Shown: piece by piece, positions 17,168 to 25,849 of the stretch | Layout: each line of letters begins with the position of its first letter | Position numbering within the stretch: the stretch's first letter is position 1 | Source of the DNA: Candidatus Latescibacterota bacterium | GTDB lineage: Bacteria; Latescibacterota; UBA2968 | Assembly: GCA_021295695.1 (NCBI GenBank) | Contig: JAGWBW010000021.1 | Span: 1 to 42,672 of the forward strand | Reading direction: 5' to 3' | Length of the DNA: 42,672 nucleotides | The notes under the pieces: generated by a model | The model's input: only the letters and a program-made list of their open reading frames with translations | Database searches by the model: none | Told to the model about the DNA's origin: nothing | Program-made: the position numbers and the translations under genes

Positions 17168-17928
17168 AAGACCTCATCTCTGGACGCACCGGACTCTATC
17201 GGCAAGAACTCCAAGTCAGAGATTACCAGATCTCGGAACTACAGGTCAGCGAAATTCAACTGGCCTCGAACATCTCGGAAGAAGGCGCGGCAAAATTCCA
17301 AAAAGAAGACGTGTGGATCATTCCCATTCCCACGCGCAGTTATGCTACAACGCAGAATGTCTATGCCTACTTTGAAATCTACAACCTGACCAAAGACACC
17401 TTTGGACAAACCCGCTACAAAACCGAATACCGCATTCGCTCCAGTGCTATGCCCGCTGTTGGTGTATTTGGCGCTGTGGCCACGGGGTTGCGCACCATCT
17501 TTAGAACCAGCAAACCCCAGGTGGCCATCACCAACGAACTCACGGGACGCGAAGCCGACGAGCGCGAATACGTCGAAATCGTACTCAACAAAGTCAGACC
17601 CGGCGTCAACGCACTCGAAGTCATCGTAACCGACCTGGTCAGTGGCAAGAGCATCGAACGCGAAGTGCGCTTATGCGTATTATCGCTGGCGAATTTAAGG
17701 GCCGCCGCATCCTTTTTAACAACAAAAAATACGGCAATGCCCGCGTCACATCCGACTTTGTCAAAAAAGCCGTGTTCTCTTCCCTCGGCGAAATCCTCTG
17801 CGGCAAATACTTCCTCGACCTCTTCTCTTGCTCCGGGCAAATCGGCCTCGAAGCCTGCAGCCGCGGCGCGCAGGTGGTCATCAATGAACCCGACCGCCGC
17901 TGCAACCGCTTCATCGCACAGCTCATAG
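17164..17928 (+). CDS. GWxTD protein, C-terminal part in a shifted frame
   Basis: Open frame whose protein-like content starts already at about 17005 (ANEGHTSIYRTTDEFAYHG, VPPGKYELQVQMKD), i.e. in the -1 frame relative to the previous entry, after a TGA in this frame at 16999. It continues through beta-rich sequence (YQISELQVSEIQLAS, PTRSYATTQNVYAYFEIYNL, GVNALEVIVTDLVSGKSIE) that fits a GWxTD C-terminal domain. From about 17673 onward it runs out of frame over rsmD for 255 bases as a low-complexity Ser/Ala/Lys tail, so the true stop seems lost as well. ATG 17164 is only the first in-frame ATG; it is unlikely to be a natural start. Mutation or assembly error are both possible. Confidence 0.6.
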   Translation: MKDLISGRTGLYRQELQVRDYQISELQVSEIQLASNISEEGAAKFQKEDVWIIPIPTRSYATTQNVYAYFEIYNLTKDTFGQTRYKTEYRIRSSAMPAVGVFGAVATGLRTIFRTSKPQVAITNELTGREADEREYVEIVLNKVRPGVNALEVIVTDLVSGKSIEREVRLCVLSLANLRAAASFLTTKNTAMPASHPTLSKKPCSLPSAKSSAANTSSTSSLAPGKSASKPAAAARRWSSMNPTAAATASSHSS

Positions 17929-18242
17929 ACAATTGGCATCTCAACGACCGTATTGAACTCTACGCGCGTCCCGCGCAAAAACTCTTGCCCCAACTCGCGC
18001 ATCTAAAAGCCCTATTTGACATCATCTACCTCGACCCCCCCTATCACCAGCAATTAGACGGGCAACCCATGTCCTGCGCCATGCTCACCCGCCTCGCAAC
18101 AATTCCGATACTCGCTCCCAACGCCCGCGTTCTCGTCCAACACGCCTCTCGTACAACGCTACCCAAATTCCTTCCCAACCTCGCCCTCTCTCGAGAAAAA
18201 AAATACGGCGATACAACGCTGAGCACATACGCCGTAAAATAG
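17673..18242 (+). CDS. rsmD: 16S rRNA (guanine966-N2)-methyltransferase
   Basis: Methylates N2 of G966 in 16S rRNA, using SAM. 189 residues, usual size. MRIIAGEFKGRRI is the canonical start; VTSDFVKKAVFSSL matches the RsmD conserved segment; SAM-binding FLDLFSCSGQIGLEA (47-61) has Cys where Ala/Gly is usual; catalytic DPPY at 121-124 is intact. It starts inside the extended GWxTD frame, so the two may once have been adjacent in an operon. No terminator is obvious downstream. Confidence 0.92.
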   Translation: MRIIAGEFKGRRILFNNKKYGNARVTSDFVKKAVFSSLGEILCGKYFLDLFSCSGQIGLEACSRGAQVVINEPDRRCNRFIAQLIDNWHLNDRIELYARPAQKLLPQLAHLKALFDIIYLDPPYHQQLDGQPMSCAMLTRLATIPILAPNARVLVQHASRTTLPKFLPNLALSREKKYGDTTLSTYAVK

Positions 18243-18606
18243 ATTGTCATAAAATTGAATAATGCAATTCATTAAAACCCTCAAATGAGCTTCTTGGGAA
18301 GTTGTACACCGCCTGTTCAAAGTATAGTAAACTGTAGAAAGTCCTTGTTTTCTTCGATAAATTGACTATATCTAAAAAACATTCCTTAGTAGTCAAAAAA
18401 GGTTATTTGCCCTGACTTACACCCTGTCAAGCCAGGCTTAAACCACCGAACTCCTGTGTTCACCGGAGAGGTGTCATTGCGGCATGGTTTTAGCCGCCAC
18501 GCCGCAGGCACAACGCCAGTAATCCAGTCTATCAGAAAAGATAACAAATGTTAGCGAATTTTTTCCTGACCACTTAATTTGTGTTCGTAGAGTGATTGGA
18601 GATATT
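18243..18606. other. Intergenic, AT-rich, contains REP-like copy B
   Basis: No gene seen. It holds one REP-like element (18473-18527) and a weak promoter-like pair TTGTAC/TATAGT (18302-18328, spacer 15). It marks the left border of the restriction-modification island and its base composition changes here toward AT. Confidence 0.5.
18473..18527 (-). repeat. REP-like intergenic repeat, copy B
   Basis: Reverse-complement copy of 7368-7421. In this copy the hairpin is nearly perfect: GCGGCGTGG pairs with CCATGCCGC (one G-T) around CGGCTAAAA. It lies upstream of the methyltransferase gene. Confidence 0.75.
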
Positions 18607-19797
18607 ATGTCAAAAAAAATAACGGTTTACGATCAGCGGAAATATCGCGTGAAAAATGTTGAGGATGCAAAACAGATTTCCACCAATTATCTACAAAATA
18701 TCGATCTTAACAAGGCAATAGAGTTTGGCCTGCCAGAAGTAGATGACCGATATCATCTCTGGCGAGTGCCCTTAAAGAGTAAAGATAACAATAAGATAGG
18801 CGAGATAGTAATCGACGCATATACTAGTTTAATACAGGAGCCAAAGACAACTCAAAAGGAGGTCTTAGAAGCAAGGTTGCTCGGGCGCACAAACGGTAAA
18901 AGAAAAAAAGGGAAAAAAGCGGGTGTACCTAAAATTTCAAATTTGAGAAATTCGGTTGGTTTGGGAGATAGTGAAGAACTGCTTTCGGAAACACCATCTG
19001 AATCGGTTGACCTCGTCTTCACATCTCCTCCCTACTATAATGCTCGACCTGAATATTCTGATTACATCCAATACGACGAATACTTACTCAAAATGAGAAA
19101 AATCATACATCAGTGTCATAGAGTTCTAAATGAAGGACGGTTTTTTGTCATAAACATAGCACCTGTGTTGATTCGCAGAGCAAGTCGAAACGAATCTTCT
19201 AAGAGAATAGCAGTGCCTTTTGATATTCACAGAATTTTTATCGAAGAAGGATTTGAGTTTATAGATGATATAATATGGGTGAAACCGGAAGGTGCCGGGT
19301 GGGCAACCGGACGAGGCAGAAGATTTTCGGCTGACAGAAATCCGTTACAATACAAATCTGTCCCCATAACAGAATATATTTTGGTCTATCGAAAGAGTAC
19401 GGAGAAATTGATTGATTGGCATATTAGAAAACATCCAGATCAAAAACGAGTTAAAGAGTCTCGAATTGAGGATGGGTATGAAGTAACCAATATCTGGAAA
19501 ATTCATCCTGCTCACAGCAAAAAGCATCCAGCAATATTCCCATTAGAACTTGCAGAGAAAGTGATTCGATACTATTCATTTAAGAATGATGTCATTCTCG
19601 ATCCCTTCGCGGGTATTGGCACAGTTGGGCAAGCTGCCTCCAAACTCAATAGGAGATTTGTACTATTTGAAATCAATGAAGAATATGTTAATGAAATTAA
19701 GAAGAATATTGAGAACTGGTTGCAACAGGAAGTTGAAGAAGTGAATTGGATAAACTGTGACCCAGTCGCACCCATCAAGCACTATATTGAATTTTAG
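18607..19797 (+). CDS. Site-specific DNA methyltransferase, beta class (N4-cytosine or N6-adenine)
   Basis: Modification enzyme of the type II system. 396 residues. Motif [11 protein letters not shown] (139-147) precedes motif [14 protein letters not shown] (from 332), the order of beta-class amino-methyltransferases; TSPPY favours N4-cytosine but does not prove it. The N-terminal 110 residues ([20 protein letters not shown]) carry no known motif and may be the target-recognition part. ATG 18607 follows TTGGAG at seven bases. It lies 14 bases ahead of the endonuclease-like gene, in the same AT-rich island with codon use unlike the flanks, a sign of horizontal transfer. Confidence 0.9.
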   Translation: MSKKITVYDQRKYRVKNVEDAKQISTNYLQNIDLNKAIEFGLPEVDDRYHLWRVPLKSKDNNKIGEIVIDAYTSLIQEPKTTQKEVLEARLLGRTNGKRKKGKKAGVPKISNLRNSVGLGDSEELLSETPSESVDLVFTSPPYYNARPEYSDYIQYDEYLLKMRKIIHQCHRVLNEGRFFVINIAPVLIRRASRNESSKRIAVPFDIHRIFIEEGFEFIDDIIWVKPEGAGWATGRGRRFSADRNPLQYKSVPITEYILVYRKSTEKLIDWHIRKHPDQKRVKESRIEDGYEVTNIWKIHPAHSKKHPAIFPLELAEKVIRYYSFKNDVILDPFAGIGTVGQAASKLNRRFVLFEINEEYVNEIKKNIENWLQQEVEEVNWINCDPVAPIKHYIEF

Positions 19798-19811
19798 AAC
19801 CGGAGAAACCA

Positions 19812-20891
19812 ATGTTTTATGAGACAATATCGCAAAATATTCCCCGTATTGGTGAATCTCTGGCAAGGTATCGAGGTGTTGAAGTAATTGACAGGATTGG
19901 TGAGGATATCGTTAAAGAAGTTGTGACCTCTGTCCTGTGTGGTGGGAATATCCGTTCTTTAACCGAGGGATTGACCCGGAGAAGATTGACGCTTTCAAAT
20001 GCTGCACTATTTGTGACTTTTCTCAGGTCTGGTCAAGATATTGAGGATTTTGTCGATAAGATCCCGGAGATTGTAAAAACCGAACTGAGATCAAGAATAT
20101 CGAGTGAGAGAAAACTTTTTTTACAATGGTGTATCGGTCTAACAGGAAAAAGTATCCAGAATGTATTGAGAAGTAGGGATAATGAATTTGATAATTACCT
20201 CAATGCTCTTGAGGAATCACTTAGACAATCTACGGATAAATGTAAAATTGACTATGGGGAACTCGAAGGTATTTTGAAAATTCAGGGTGTGGAATGCAAG
20301 GTGGATTGGCCATTCATTCTCTATCTTTTTGCTGCTATTGGCACTCAAACATTAGCAATTAGAGGTTCCGAAAAATCAATGTATGGGAAGTTGTTTGAAA
20401 AGCTTATATTGGGTTCTCTTCTCTCATTATTGGGCTTTCGGAAAATTGATCTCCAAAATACTGATGAGGCCAACAAAGTTTTCTGGTTATCTGACCGAGG
20501 GAAAAAACGAGAGAGTGATGCCACCCTTTTATATGAACCAGGCGTCGGCGTAAGATTCGACATTGGTTTTATTGGGCCGGGGAATACAGAGATATCTTTG
20601 GATAAAGTATCGAGGTTTGAAAGAGAGATAGAATTGGGCAGACAGACACATTACATGTCTACAATTATTTTAGTCGATAGAATTGGTGAACGCAGTCGTA
20701 TTGTCCAAATGGCTGAAGCCATAAATGGCAATATTGTTCAAATGAGTATGACCCACTGGACTAAAGAAGTAGCAAGTATTTTGGCGGAGAAAATTGGTTT
20801 TGAGCATCCCATACTGGATTTATCAAATCGTGAGAGTTTAGAATACATTAAAGATGGCATGGAACAAATCAATCTGCGAGAATTTATATGA
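19812..20891 (+). CDS. Putative type II restriction endonuclease (CfrBI-like?)
   Basis: 359 residues, coupled to the methyltransferase (14-base gap), therefore most likely its endonuclease. A PD-(D/E)xK-like centre is suggested by KRESDATLLYEPGV and VRFDIGFIGPGNTEISLDK (about 238-268). The overall look and the pairing with a TSPPY methyltransferase recall the CfrBI family, which cuts CCWWGG, but I recognise this only loosely. The N-terminal half is helical with no known motif (RIGESLARYRGVEVIDRIGEDIVKEVV). AT-rich like its partner. Confidence 0.65.
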   Translation: MFYETISQNIPRIGESLARYRGVEVIDRIGEDIVKEVVTSVLCGGNIRSLTEGLTRRRLTLSNAALFVTFLRSGQDIEDFVDKIPEIVKTELRSRISSERKLFLQWCIGLTGKSIQNVLRSRDNEFDNYLNALEESLRQSTDKCKIDYGELEGILKIQGVECKVDWPFILYLFAAIGTQTLAIRGSEKSMYGKLFEKLILGSLLSLLGFRKIDLQNTDEANKVFWLSDRGKKRESDATLLYEPGVGVRFDIGFIGPGNTEISLDKVSRFEREIELGRQTHYMSTIILVDRIGERSRIVQMAEAINGNIVQMSMTHWTKEVASILAEKIGFEHPILDLSNRESLEYIKDGMEQINLREFI

Positions 20892-20922
20892 CCTTATTCA
20901 ACTGGCGGGTTCACTTTCTAAC

Positions 20923-20951
20923 TTGCTATTCACTGGCAAAATCACTATGTT
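20923..20951 (+). promoter_or_regulatory. Putative promoter of the DUF5069/UGA gene
   Basis: TTGCTA (20923-20928), 17-base spacer, TATGTT (20946-20951). Start near 20958. With GAAGGAGG ahead of ATG 20990 and a terminator after the stop, the short gene has a full transcription unit. Confidence 0.4.
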
Positions 20952-20989
20952 ATGACATGTAAAAGCCATTATACCTGAAGGAGGAATCA

Positions 20990-21265
20990 ATGGACAAACT
21001 CAGTTCTGCCGTCGATTTTAGACCGCGCAGTCGTCAGCTTTACATGGGCGACATGCCCTGGCTCCCGCGCATTACAGATAAAGCCCGCGCCAAATTGCGA
21101 GGCTGCATCGGTGACTACATCTATCCGTGACCAGCTGACAGAAAGTTCCTGGAGGAACTTGGGGTAGAAGCCGAAGAATTTACAAACATCGTCGCATCCA
21201 GCCCGACCGATGCCGAAGTTATCGAAAAAGTAAAACCCATCTGGGACAAATCGCATTCTGAGTAA
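20990..21265 (+). CDS. DUF5069-like protein with in-frame TGA: candidate selenoprotein (or nonsense-mutated gene)
   Basis: With TGA read as an amino acid this is a 91-residue protein of the DUF5069 type: FRPRSRQLYMGDMPWLPRIT, DKARAKLRGCIGDYIYP, [TGA], PADRKFLEELGVEAEEF, TDAEVIEKV. TGA is codon 47 (21128-21130). Relatives, as I remember them, read Y-x-C-P-L-D at this place, so TGA replaces a conserved Cys codon, the hallmark of selenocysteine. The frame on both sides is intact, the start has GAAGGAGG at five bases, and a terminator follows the TAA. A 7-bp hairpin stands 12 bases after the TGA (next entry). Without Sec insertion only 46 residues would be made. No sel genes are in the window, so a single TGC/TGT to TGA mutation cannot be excluded. 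Confidence 0.7.
21131..21160 (+). promoter_or_regulatory. bSECIS-like hairpin directly after the in-frame TGA
   Basis: AAGTTCC (21143-21149), loop TGGA, GGAACTT (21154-21160): seven perfect pairs. The stem begins 12 bases after the TGA, and a G is the second loop base, 20 bases after it. This fits the rule for bacterial SECIS elements as I recall it (stem-loop just 3' of UGA, small loop, G in the first two loop positions, loop roughly 16-37 bases from UGA). The sequence also encodes protein, as bacterial SECIS must. Confidence 0.6.
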
Positions 21266-21301
21266 AAAAAAAGCCGTCACACAATGTGGCGGCTTTTTTT
21301 T
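21264..21301 (+). terminator. Intrinsic terminator after the DUF5069 gene
   Basis: AAGCCGTCAC (21271-21280), loop ACAAT, GTGGCGGCTT (21286-21295), then T-run. The single imperfect pair is U-G in the plus-strand RNA, so it is oriented plus, although the A-run on its left may let it act on the minus strand too. The TAA stop lies in the A-run. Confidence 0.9.
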
Positions 21302-21588
21302 AGTTATAGCGGCCTCAAACCATCACGACCCCAACCTCTCTCCTCCATTCCTGAGAGCCACAGGTTTTCCACTCACTGGTTTGCCAAATCCCTGTGCAAA
21401 AATCAGAAAATCGCCTTCATCCCCCGATGATGCACAATATGCGCCTCGTGATCTTGTTGCCACACATCGTATTCCGGTGCGCTCGCAAACGCACTTACCC
21501 GACGCCGCATTGACCATGCCTATCATACCCCCGGAAAAGATAATGATCCATCTCCGTAAGTTCATCACAAACTCTTTTGCATATTCAT
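21302..21588. other. Gene-poor stretch downstream of the ABC permease
   Basis: No recognised gene. A minus-strand frame of 81 codons (21568-21323) would encode a Cys- and Gly-containing peptide beginning MMNLRRWIIIFSGGMIGMV; it has no good RBS, no family I know, and other minus-strand frames also look partly protein-like, so it may be a decayed gene. Confidence 0.35.
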
Positions 21589-23274
21589 TTAGGCGCGGAA
21601 CAACTCGCCCATGCGCCTGCCTAAAAATCGCCCGGCCAAAAACAAACTCACAATCAGCAACACCATACCAAAAACACCCATCGCACTGGCCAAATACGCG
21701 CCATCTGCCATACGCCCCATAAGTGCGTAAATCGCTTTGGTAATGGGATAGTATTCGTCCTTAAGTGCCAAAATCAAACTATCGCTAACCTCGAGCATTG
21801 CAAATGCAAAACACAAAATACCGCCAGCCACCAGATTGGCTAAAATCAGCGGAAAGGTAATCTGAAAAAGCGTGCGCAACCGGGAAGCCCCCAAATTTTG
21901 AGCCGCCTCTTCCAGCGTCACACTCGTCTGCTGAAATCCAGCATACGCCGCGCGCACCATATAGGGCAACCGCCGCACCGCATAAGCAATAACCAGCAAA
22001 GGCACGGGATAGTGCCGCGCATCTAAAAAAGTGCCCGAATACCCCGCCAGATACCCAAAAGCCAGCACCAGACCGGGCAGGGCTAAGGGCAACATCGCCA
22101 TCGCATCTAAAACGCCCTTATACGGGATGCGGGTGCGCGTTAGCAAATAGGCAATGGCAATGCCCAGAACAATATCCAGGGTCGTACTCAACACACTCAA
22201 TATCAAACTCATCTCAATACTGGATAGAGACATCGGATGTTCAAAAACCATCGTATAAAATCGCCCCGTCGTCTCCTGGGGCAACACAGCCATAAACCAG
22301 CGCTCGGCAATAGACGTCAAAAACACACTCATATGCGGAATCAGAGCAATACCCGTAAGCGACAACATCGCGGCATAAATCAACACAGTCATCCCGCGAG
22401 AAGCAGGGCGCGACCCCGAACTGATATACCCTCGCGCAATCATCTCATAGCGGCGATTGCCCAGCGTCGCCTTTGACAGATAAAAGAAAAAAACCGTCAA
22501 CAACAACACAAAGACAACGAGTGCGTAAGCCATCGGATTTTCGTTAATATCCTCAATAGAATTGAAAATCTCGACCGCCACGACCTGACGATAATTAAAA
22601 ATAAGCGGCGTCCCCAAATCGGTAAACGCCCAGATAAAAACAATAATTGCCCCGGCAAAATAGCCCGGCAACATCAGCGGAAACGTCACCGTGCGAAAAA
22701 GCCGAAATCCGCTGCTACCCATATTGCGCGCCGCCTCTTCCAAACTCGGATCGACATTGGCAAGTGCAGCGGCCACATTGAGATACATAATGGGATAGAG
22801 ATGCAGCACCTCTAAAATCACCACGCCCACAAAGCCACCGCCACCAAACCAATCTACAGGCTGATCTATAAGCCCCAAATCCAGAAGCAGCAAATTGATA
22901 GAGCCAAAACGCGCAAACATCTGCTTCATGCCAATCGCCCCTACAAACGGGGGCAAAACCATCGGCACCAGAATCAAACCATTGAGAAACCCTTTGCCAG
23001 CAAAATCGTATCGCACCAGCAAAAACGCCAGAGGCAAGCTGAGCAACGTAGTCGCAATAGTCGTAATCATGCCCAGTCGAAAACTATTGAGAATAGATTC
23101 TTGATAAACTGGACTCGTCACCATCAATTCGTAAAACGCAAACGTGAACCTGCCATCGACCACCAGCGACTGCACAAAGGCATACCACAGGGGATAAAAC
23201 AAAAACAAACCAAAAAAAACGATCAACCCCACCAAAAAAACAAGCGTGGGCCAATTGAGGTCAAACCGCCTCAT
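21589..23274 (-). CDS. ABC importer permease, two fused membrane domains (iron(III)/FbpB-type)
   Basis: 561-residue inner-membrane protein with about 12 transmembrane helices in two repeats. Each half carries the EAA loop that docks to the ATPase: LEEAARNMGSSGFRLFRTVTFPL and LEEAAQNLGASRLRTLFQITFP. This fused arrangement is typical of FbpB/SfuB-type iron and some phosphonate or thiamine importers. ATG 23274 (MRRFDLNWPTL) has GGAG seven bases ahead and overlaps the ATPase stop by 14 bases, so translation is coupled. The longer frame (to 23334) is shadow of the ATPase gene. Confidence 0.92.
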   Translation of the reverse strand: MRRFDLNWPTLVFLVGLIVFFGLFLFYPLWYAFVQSLVVDGRFTFAFYELMVTSPVYQESILNSFRLGMITTIATTLLSLPLAFLLVRYDFAGKGFLNGLILVPMVLPPFVGAIGMKQMFARFGSINLLLLDLGLIDQPVDWFGGGGFVGVVILEVLHLYPIMYLNVAAALANVDPSLEEAARNMGSSGFRLFRTVTFPLMLPGYFAGAIIVFIWAFTDLGTPLIFNYRQVVAVEIFNSIEDINENPMAYALVVFVLLLTVFFFYLSKATLGNRRYEMIARGYISSGSRPASRGMTVLIYAAMLSLTGIALIPHMSVFLTSIAERWFMAVLPQETTGRFYTMVFEHPMSLSSIEMSLILSVLSTTLDIVLGIAIAYLLTRTRIPYKGVLDAMAMLPLALPGLVLAFGYLAGYSGTFLDARHYPVPLLVIAYAVRRLPYMVRAAYAGFQQTSVTLEEAAQNLGASRLRTLFQITFPLILANLVAGGILCFAFAMLEVSDSLILALKDEYYPITKAIYALMGRMADGAYLASAMGVFGMVLLIVSLFLAGRFLGRRMGELFRA

Positions 23275-24355
23275 CGCGGTCCTCCGCTTCATCGCGCAAC
23301 ATGACCACCTGCGAAAACCCCAGTCGCACCTCATCGCCGGGTTGTACGTGCTGCGGGATCGCGCCGTACTTAATTAACTTGATCTGATCGCCGCTCGCCA
23401 ATTCAACAAAAAATTGCTCGACCTCGCCCAGATAAATCGCACGCCGCACGCGCCCAAAAATGACATTATCTGCCGCCCCAGCTTCATCCGAAAGAAAATC
23501 CATCGCCTCGGGTCGAATCGCACACAACACCCGATCCCCCACCTGAATACCCTCATGTCCCGCCTGCCCGCGAATATCTCCCACATCTGTTGTAGCGGCC
23601 ACCTCATCGGATTCCACAGATTTTATCTCCCCGGAAATCAAATTGATCTCGCCAATAAAATCCGCGACAAATCGCGTGAGCGGTTGTCTGTAAACCTCCC
23701 GCGGCGTGCCAATTTGCGCTACCTTGCCCATTTGCATAACCGCAATGCGCGCCCCCATTGCCAGCGCTTCTTTTTGATCGTGTGTCACATAAATCATCGT
23801 AACATCCAACGTGCGCTGCAAATCCTGTAACTGCTCGCGCATTTCCAATCGCAATCGCGCATCCAGATTGGAAAGCGGTTCGTCCAACAACACAACACCC
23901 GGTTCTATGACCAGCGCCCGCGCCAGTGCCACGCGCTGTTGCTGCCCCCCCGAAAGCTGATTGGGCGACCGCTCGGCATAACCACTCATCTGAACCATTT
24001 CCAGAGCGCGCTTCACTTTTTGGTCGCGCTCGTGCTGCGGCATATTGCGCATCGTAAGGCCGTATTCCACATTTTTCCAAACCGTCATGTGAGGCCACAA
24101 CGCATAATTCTGAAACACCATGCCCGTATTGCGCTCGTGCGGAGGCACAGCAGTCACATCGCGCTCGTCAAAAAACACCCGACCACTCTCGGGCTGATCA
24201 AAACCCGCCAAAATGCGCAACAATGTGGTTTTGCCACAACCAGAGGGACCCAATAAAAAAAAGAACTCCCCCGCTTCAACTTCCAAATTGATGCGATCCA
24301 ATGCCAGAACATTGTCAAAACGCCTGGTCACATTTTCCAGCTTAATCCCAAACAT
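23261..24355 (-). CDS. ABC importer ATPase (FbpC/PotA-type, TOBE domain)
   Basis: 364-residue nucleotide-binding subunit of the importer. Walker A GPSGCGKTTLLRI (about 36-48), Q-loop MVFQNYALWPHM, signature LSGGQQQRVALARAL, Walker B VVLLDEPLSNLDARL, H-loop YVTHDQKEA. The C-terminal third (from about residue 240) is a TOBE regulatory domain with GDRVLCAIRPEAM. Start ATG 24355 (MFGIKLENV), 14 bases after the binding-protein stop. Confidence 0.95.
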   Translation of the reverse strand: MFGIKLENVTRRFDNVLALDRINLEVEAGEFFFLLGPSGCGKTTLLRILAGFDQPESGRVFFDERDVTAVPPHERNTGMVFQNYALWPHMTVWKNVEYGLTMRNMPQHERDQKVKRALEMVQMSGYAERSPNQLSGGQQQRVALARALVIEPGVVLLDEPLSNLDARLRLEMREQLQDLQRTLDVTMIYVTHDQKEALAMGARIAVMQMGKVAQIGTPREVYRQPLTRFVADFIGEINLISGEIKSVESDEVAATTDVGDIRGQAGHEGIQVGDRVLCAIRPEAMDFLSDEAGAADNVIFGRVRRAIYLGEVEQFFVELASGDQIKLIKYGAIPQHVQPGDEVRLGFSQVVMLRDEAEDRDEAV

Positions 24356-24369
24356 GTGTCGCACCCTTT

Positions 24370-25773
24370 TTAGTTCCTGCGCAAACGCCACAAATAAGCC
24401 ACCACACAACCGGCAATACCCATAGGGAAAAACAGAGTAATCGCATTGGTGATACGCACAGAAAAAGGCAAATCGCGAGCACCGTATTTATCGCGCACAA
24501 AATCCGTCCAATCAGCCATCGTGCGATTGCGCGCCTCGGCATCTCCCCATAATTGTTCCAACTTCAATGCTTCGGCCTCTGAAATGGGAACAGATGATAG
24601 CGCCTTGCGTTCCTCTTCTGACACGCCATCTGTCATCGCGTCCTTCCAGGCTACTCGCAATGCCCGCTGTGAGTCAATGACCATCACGCCGATCAAATCG
24701 TTCAATACGCGCCATCGCCCGCTGCCCAATTCGGCATCGTATATCAAATCGGAACGCCATTCAAAGGGATTTAACGTCACCGCAGCATCACTCTGATAGC
24801 GCGTGTATAGATCGGGCAATACGGTAAATCGATTCAACTGCTTTGCGACAGGACCGCCCGGCACGCCCTTTTTTAAAAACCAGAGCTTTTGTCCCGCATC
24901 GGACATCACAAACTCCAAAAACACCTGTGCCACCTCCAGGTTTGGCGCACCCTTTAATATGGCGATCCCATCGGGATTGACAATGGTCAAATTGTCGGGC
25001 ATCACAAAGCCCACGTATCCATCACCCACTTCTGCAACTTGTGCCCATGCATAAAAGTCTATGGATAGACCATAAGCCACTTCGCCTACGGCAACTTCTT
25101 TGGGGGCATAAGAACCACCTTGTCCAAAATTTCGCACATTGGCCCCCATGGTAGTAATCACTTCCCATCCCTTTTCCCAGCCATACGCCTGCAAAATTAA
25201 TTCATAAGCCATGTGAACGCTACCACTCTTGCGCGGATCGCCCGAACCAACCCACGAGAACAATTCCGGCGCGCCCAAATCTGCCCAGGTTTGGGGGATG
25301 GGCAAATTCAAAATTTCAAGCACGCGACGATTGTACACAATGCCAAAACCAGACAGCGTTGCACCATACCATCGATAGGCCGAATCGTAGAGCGGGACCC
25401 CCCCAATCTGCGCTGGCAATCGATTGAGCGCGGCATCGGACAACCGATAGGGCCGACACAGCCCACGCTCAGACAAATCCACATAAGGCGTGGTGCCCCC
25501 GCCAAAAAATATATCGATTCCAATGCCCTCTGGCGATCGCCCAAATTCCGATTTGATATAACGCAAAATCGCACTCGTACCCGCACCGATATCGAGCCAT
25601 TCTACCCGCACATCTCGCCCTGTGGCCTTTTGATAAAAAGCCACAAAAGCCGACTCAAACTCGTTTTGAATCTCATCTGAATGTGGCGACATCAGCACCA
25701 ATTGATCGGCATCACATGGCAAAATTAGCAACCCGATAAGAACAAAACAAAAAATGATATTGCAATATTTCAT
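24370..25773 (-). CDS. ABC extracellular solute-binding protein with a C-terminal membrane anchor
   Basis: 467 residues, first gene of the importer operon. Signal peptide MKYCNIIFCFVLIGLLILPCDA (cleavage near 22-23; Cys at 20 is not in a standard lipobox). The binding fold follows, with FbpA/PotD-like segments (LVLMSPHSDEIQNEFESAF, DIFFGGGTTPYVDLSERGL, YGLSIDFYAWAQ, NPDGIAILKGAPN). Unusual: residues about 440-462 (AITLFFPMGIAGCVVAYLWR) form a membrane helix followed by RLRRN, so the protein appears tethered in the inner membrane at both ends of its life or only by its C-terminus. Ligand unknown; iron or another metal-like anion complex is a guess from the subunit types. Confidence 0.88.
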   Translation of the reverse strand: MKYCNIIFCFVLIGLLILPCDADQLVLMSPHSDEIQNEFESAFVAFYQKATGRDVRVEWLDIGAGTSAILRYIKSEFGRSPEGIGIDIFFGGGTTPYVDLSERGLCRPYRLSDAALNRLPAQIGGVPLYDSAYRWYGATLSGFGIVYNRRVLEILNLPIPQTWADLGAPELFSWVGSGDPRKSGSVHMAYELILQAYGWEKGWEVITTMGANVRNFGQGGSYAPKEVAVGEVAYGLSIDFYAWAQVAEVGDGYVGFVMPDNLTIVNPDGIAILKGAPNLEVAQVFLEFVMSDAGQKLWFLKKGVPGGPVAKQLNRFTVLPDLYTRYQSDAAVTLNPFEWRSDLIYDAELGSGRWRVLNDLIGVMVIDSQRALRVAWKDAMTDGVSEEERKALSSVPISEAEALKLEQLWGDAEARNRTMADWTDFVRDKYGARDLPFSVRITNAITLFFPMGIAGCVVAYLWRLRRN

Positions 25774-25806
25774 AACCGTTGACCCCTCATAATTTTAGCG
25801 TAAAAG

Positions 25807-25835
25807 TATATAGTATGTGCCTTCCGGTGTGTCAA
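25807..25835 (-). promoter_or_regulatory. Putative promoter of the ABC importer operon
   Basis: Minus strand TTGACA (25835-25830), 17-base spacer, TATATA (25812-25807); TATACT two bases further is an alternative -10. Leader of roughly 25 bases to ATG 25773. Confidence 0.6.
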
Positions 25836-25849
25836 CGCCTTTTTGGTCA

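Noticed and set aside
21323-21568. 81-codon minus-strand frame behind the ABC permease.
   Set aside because: No good RBS, no family match and other frames look equally protein-like; kept only as an unassigned stretch.
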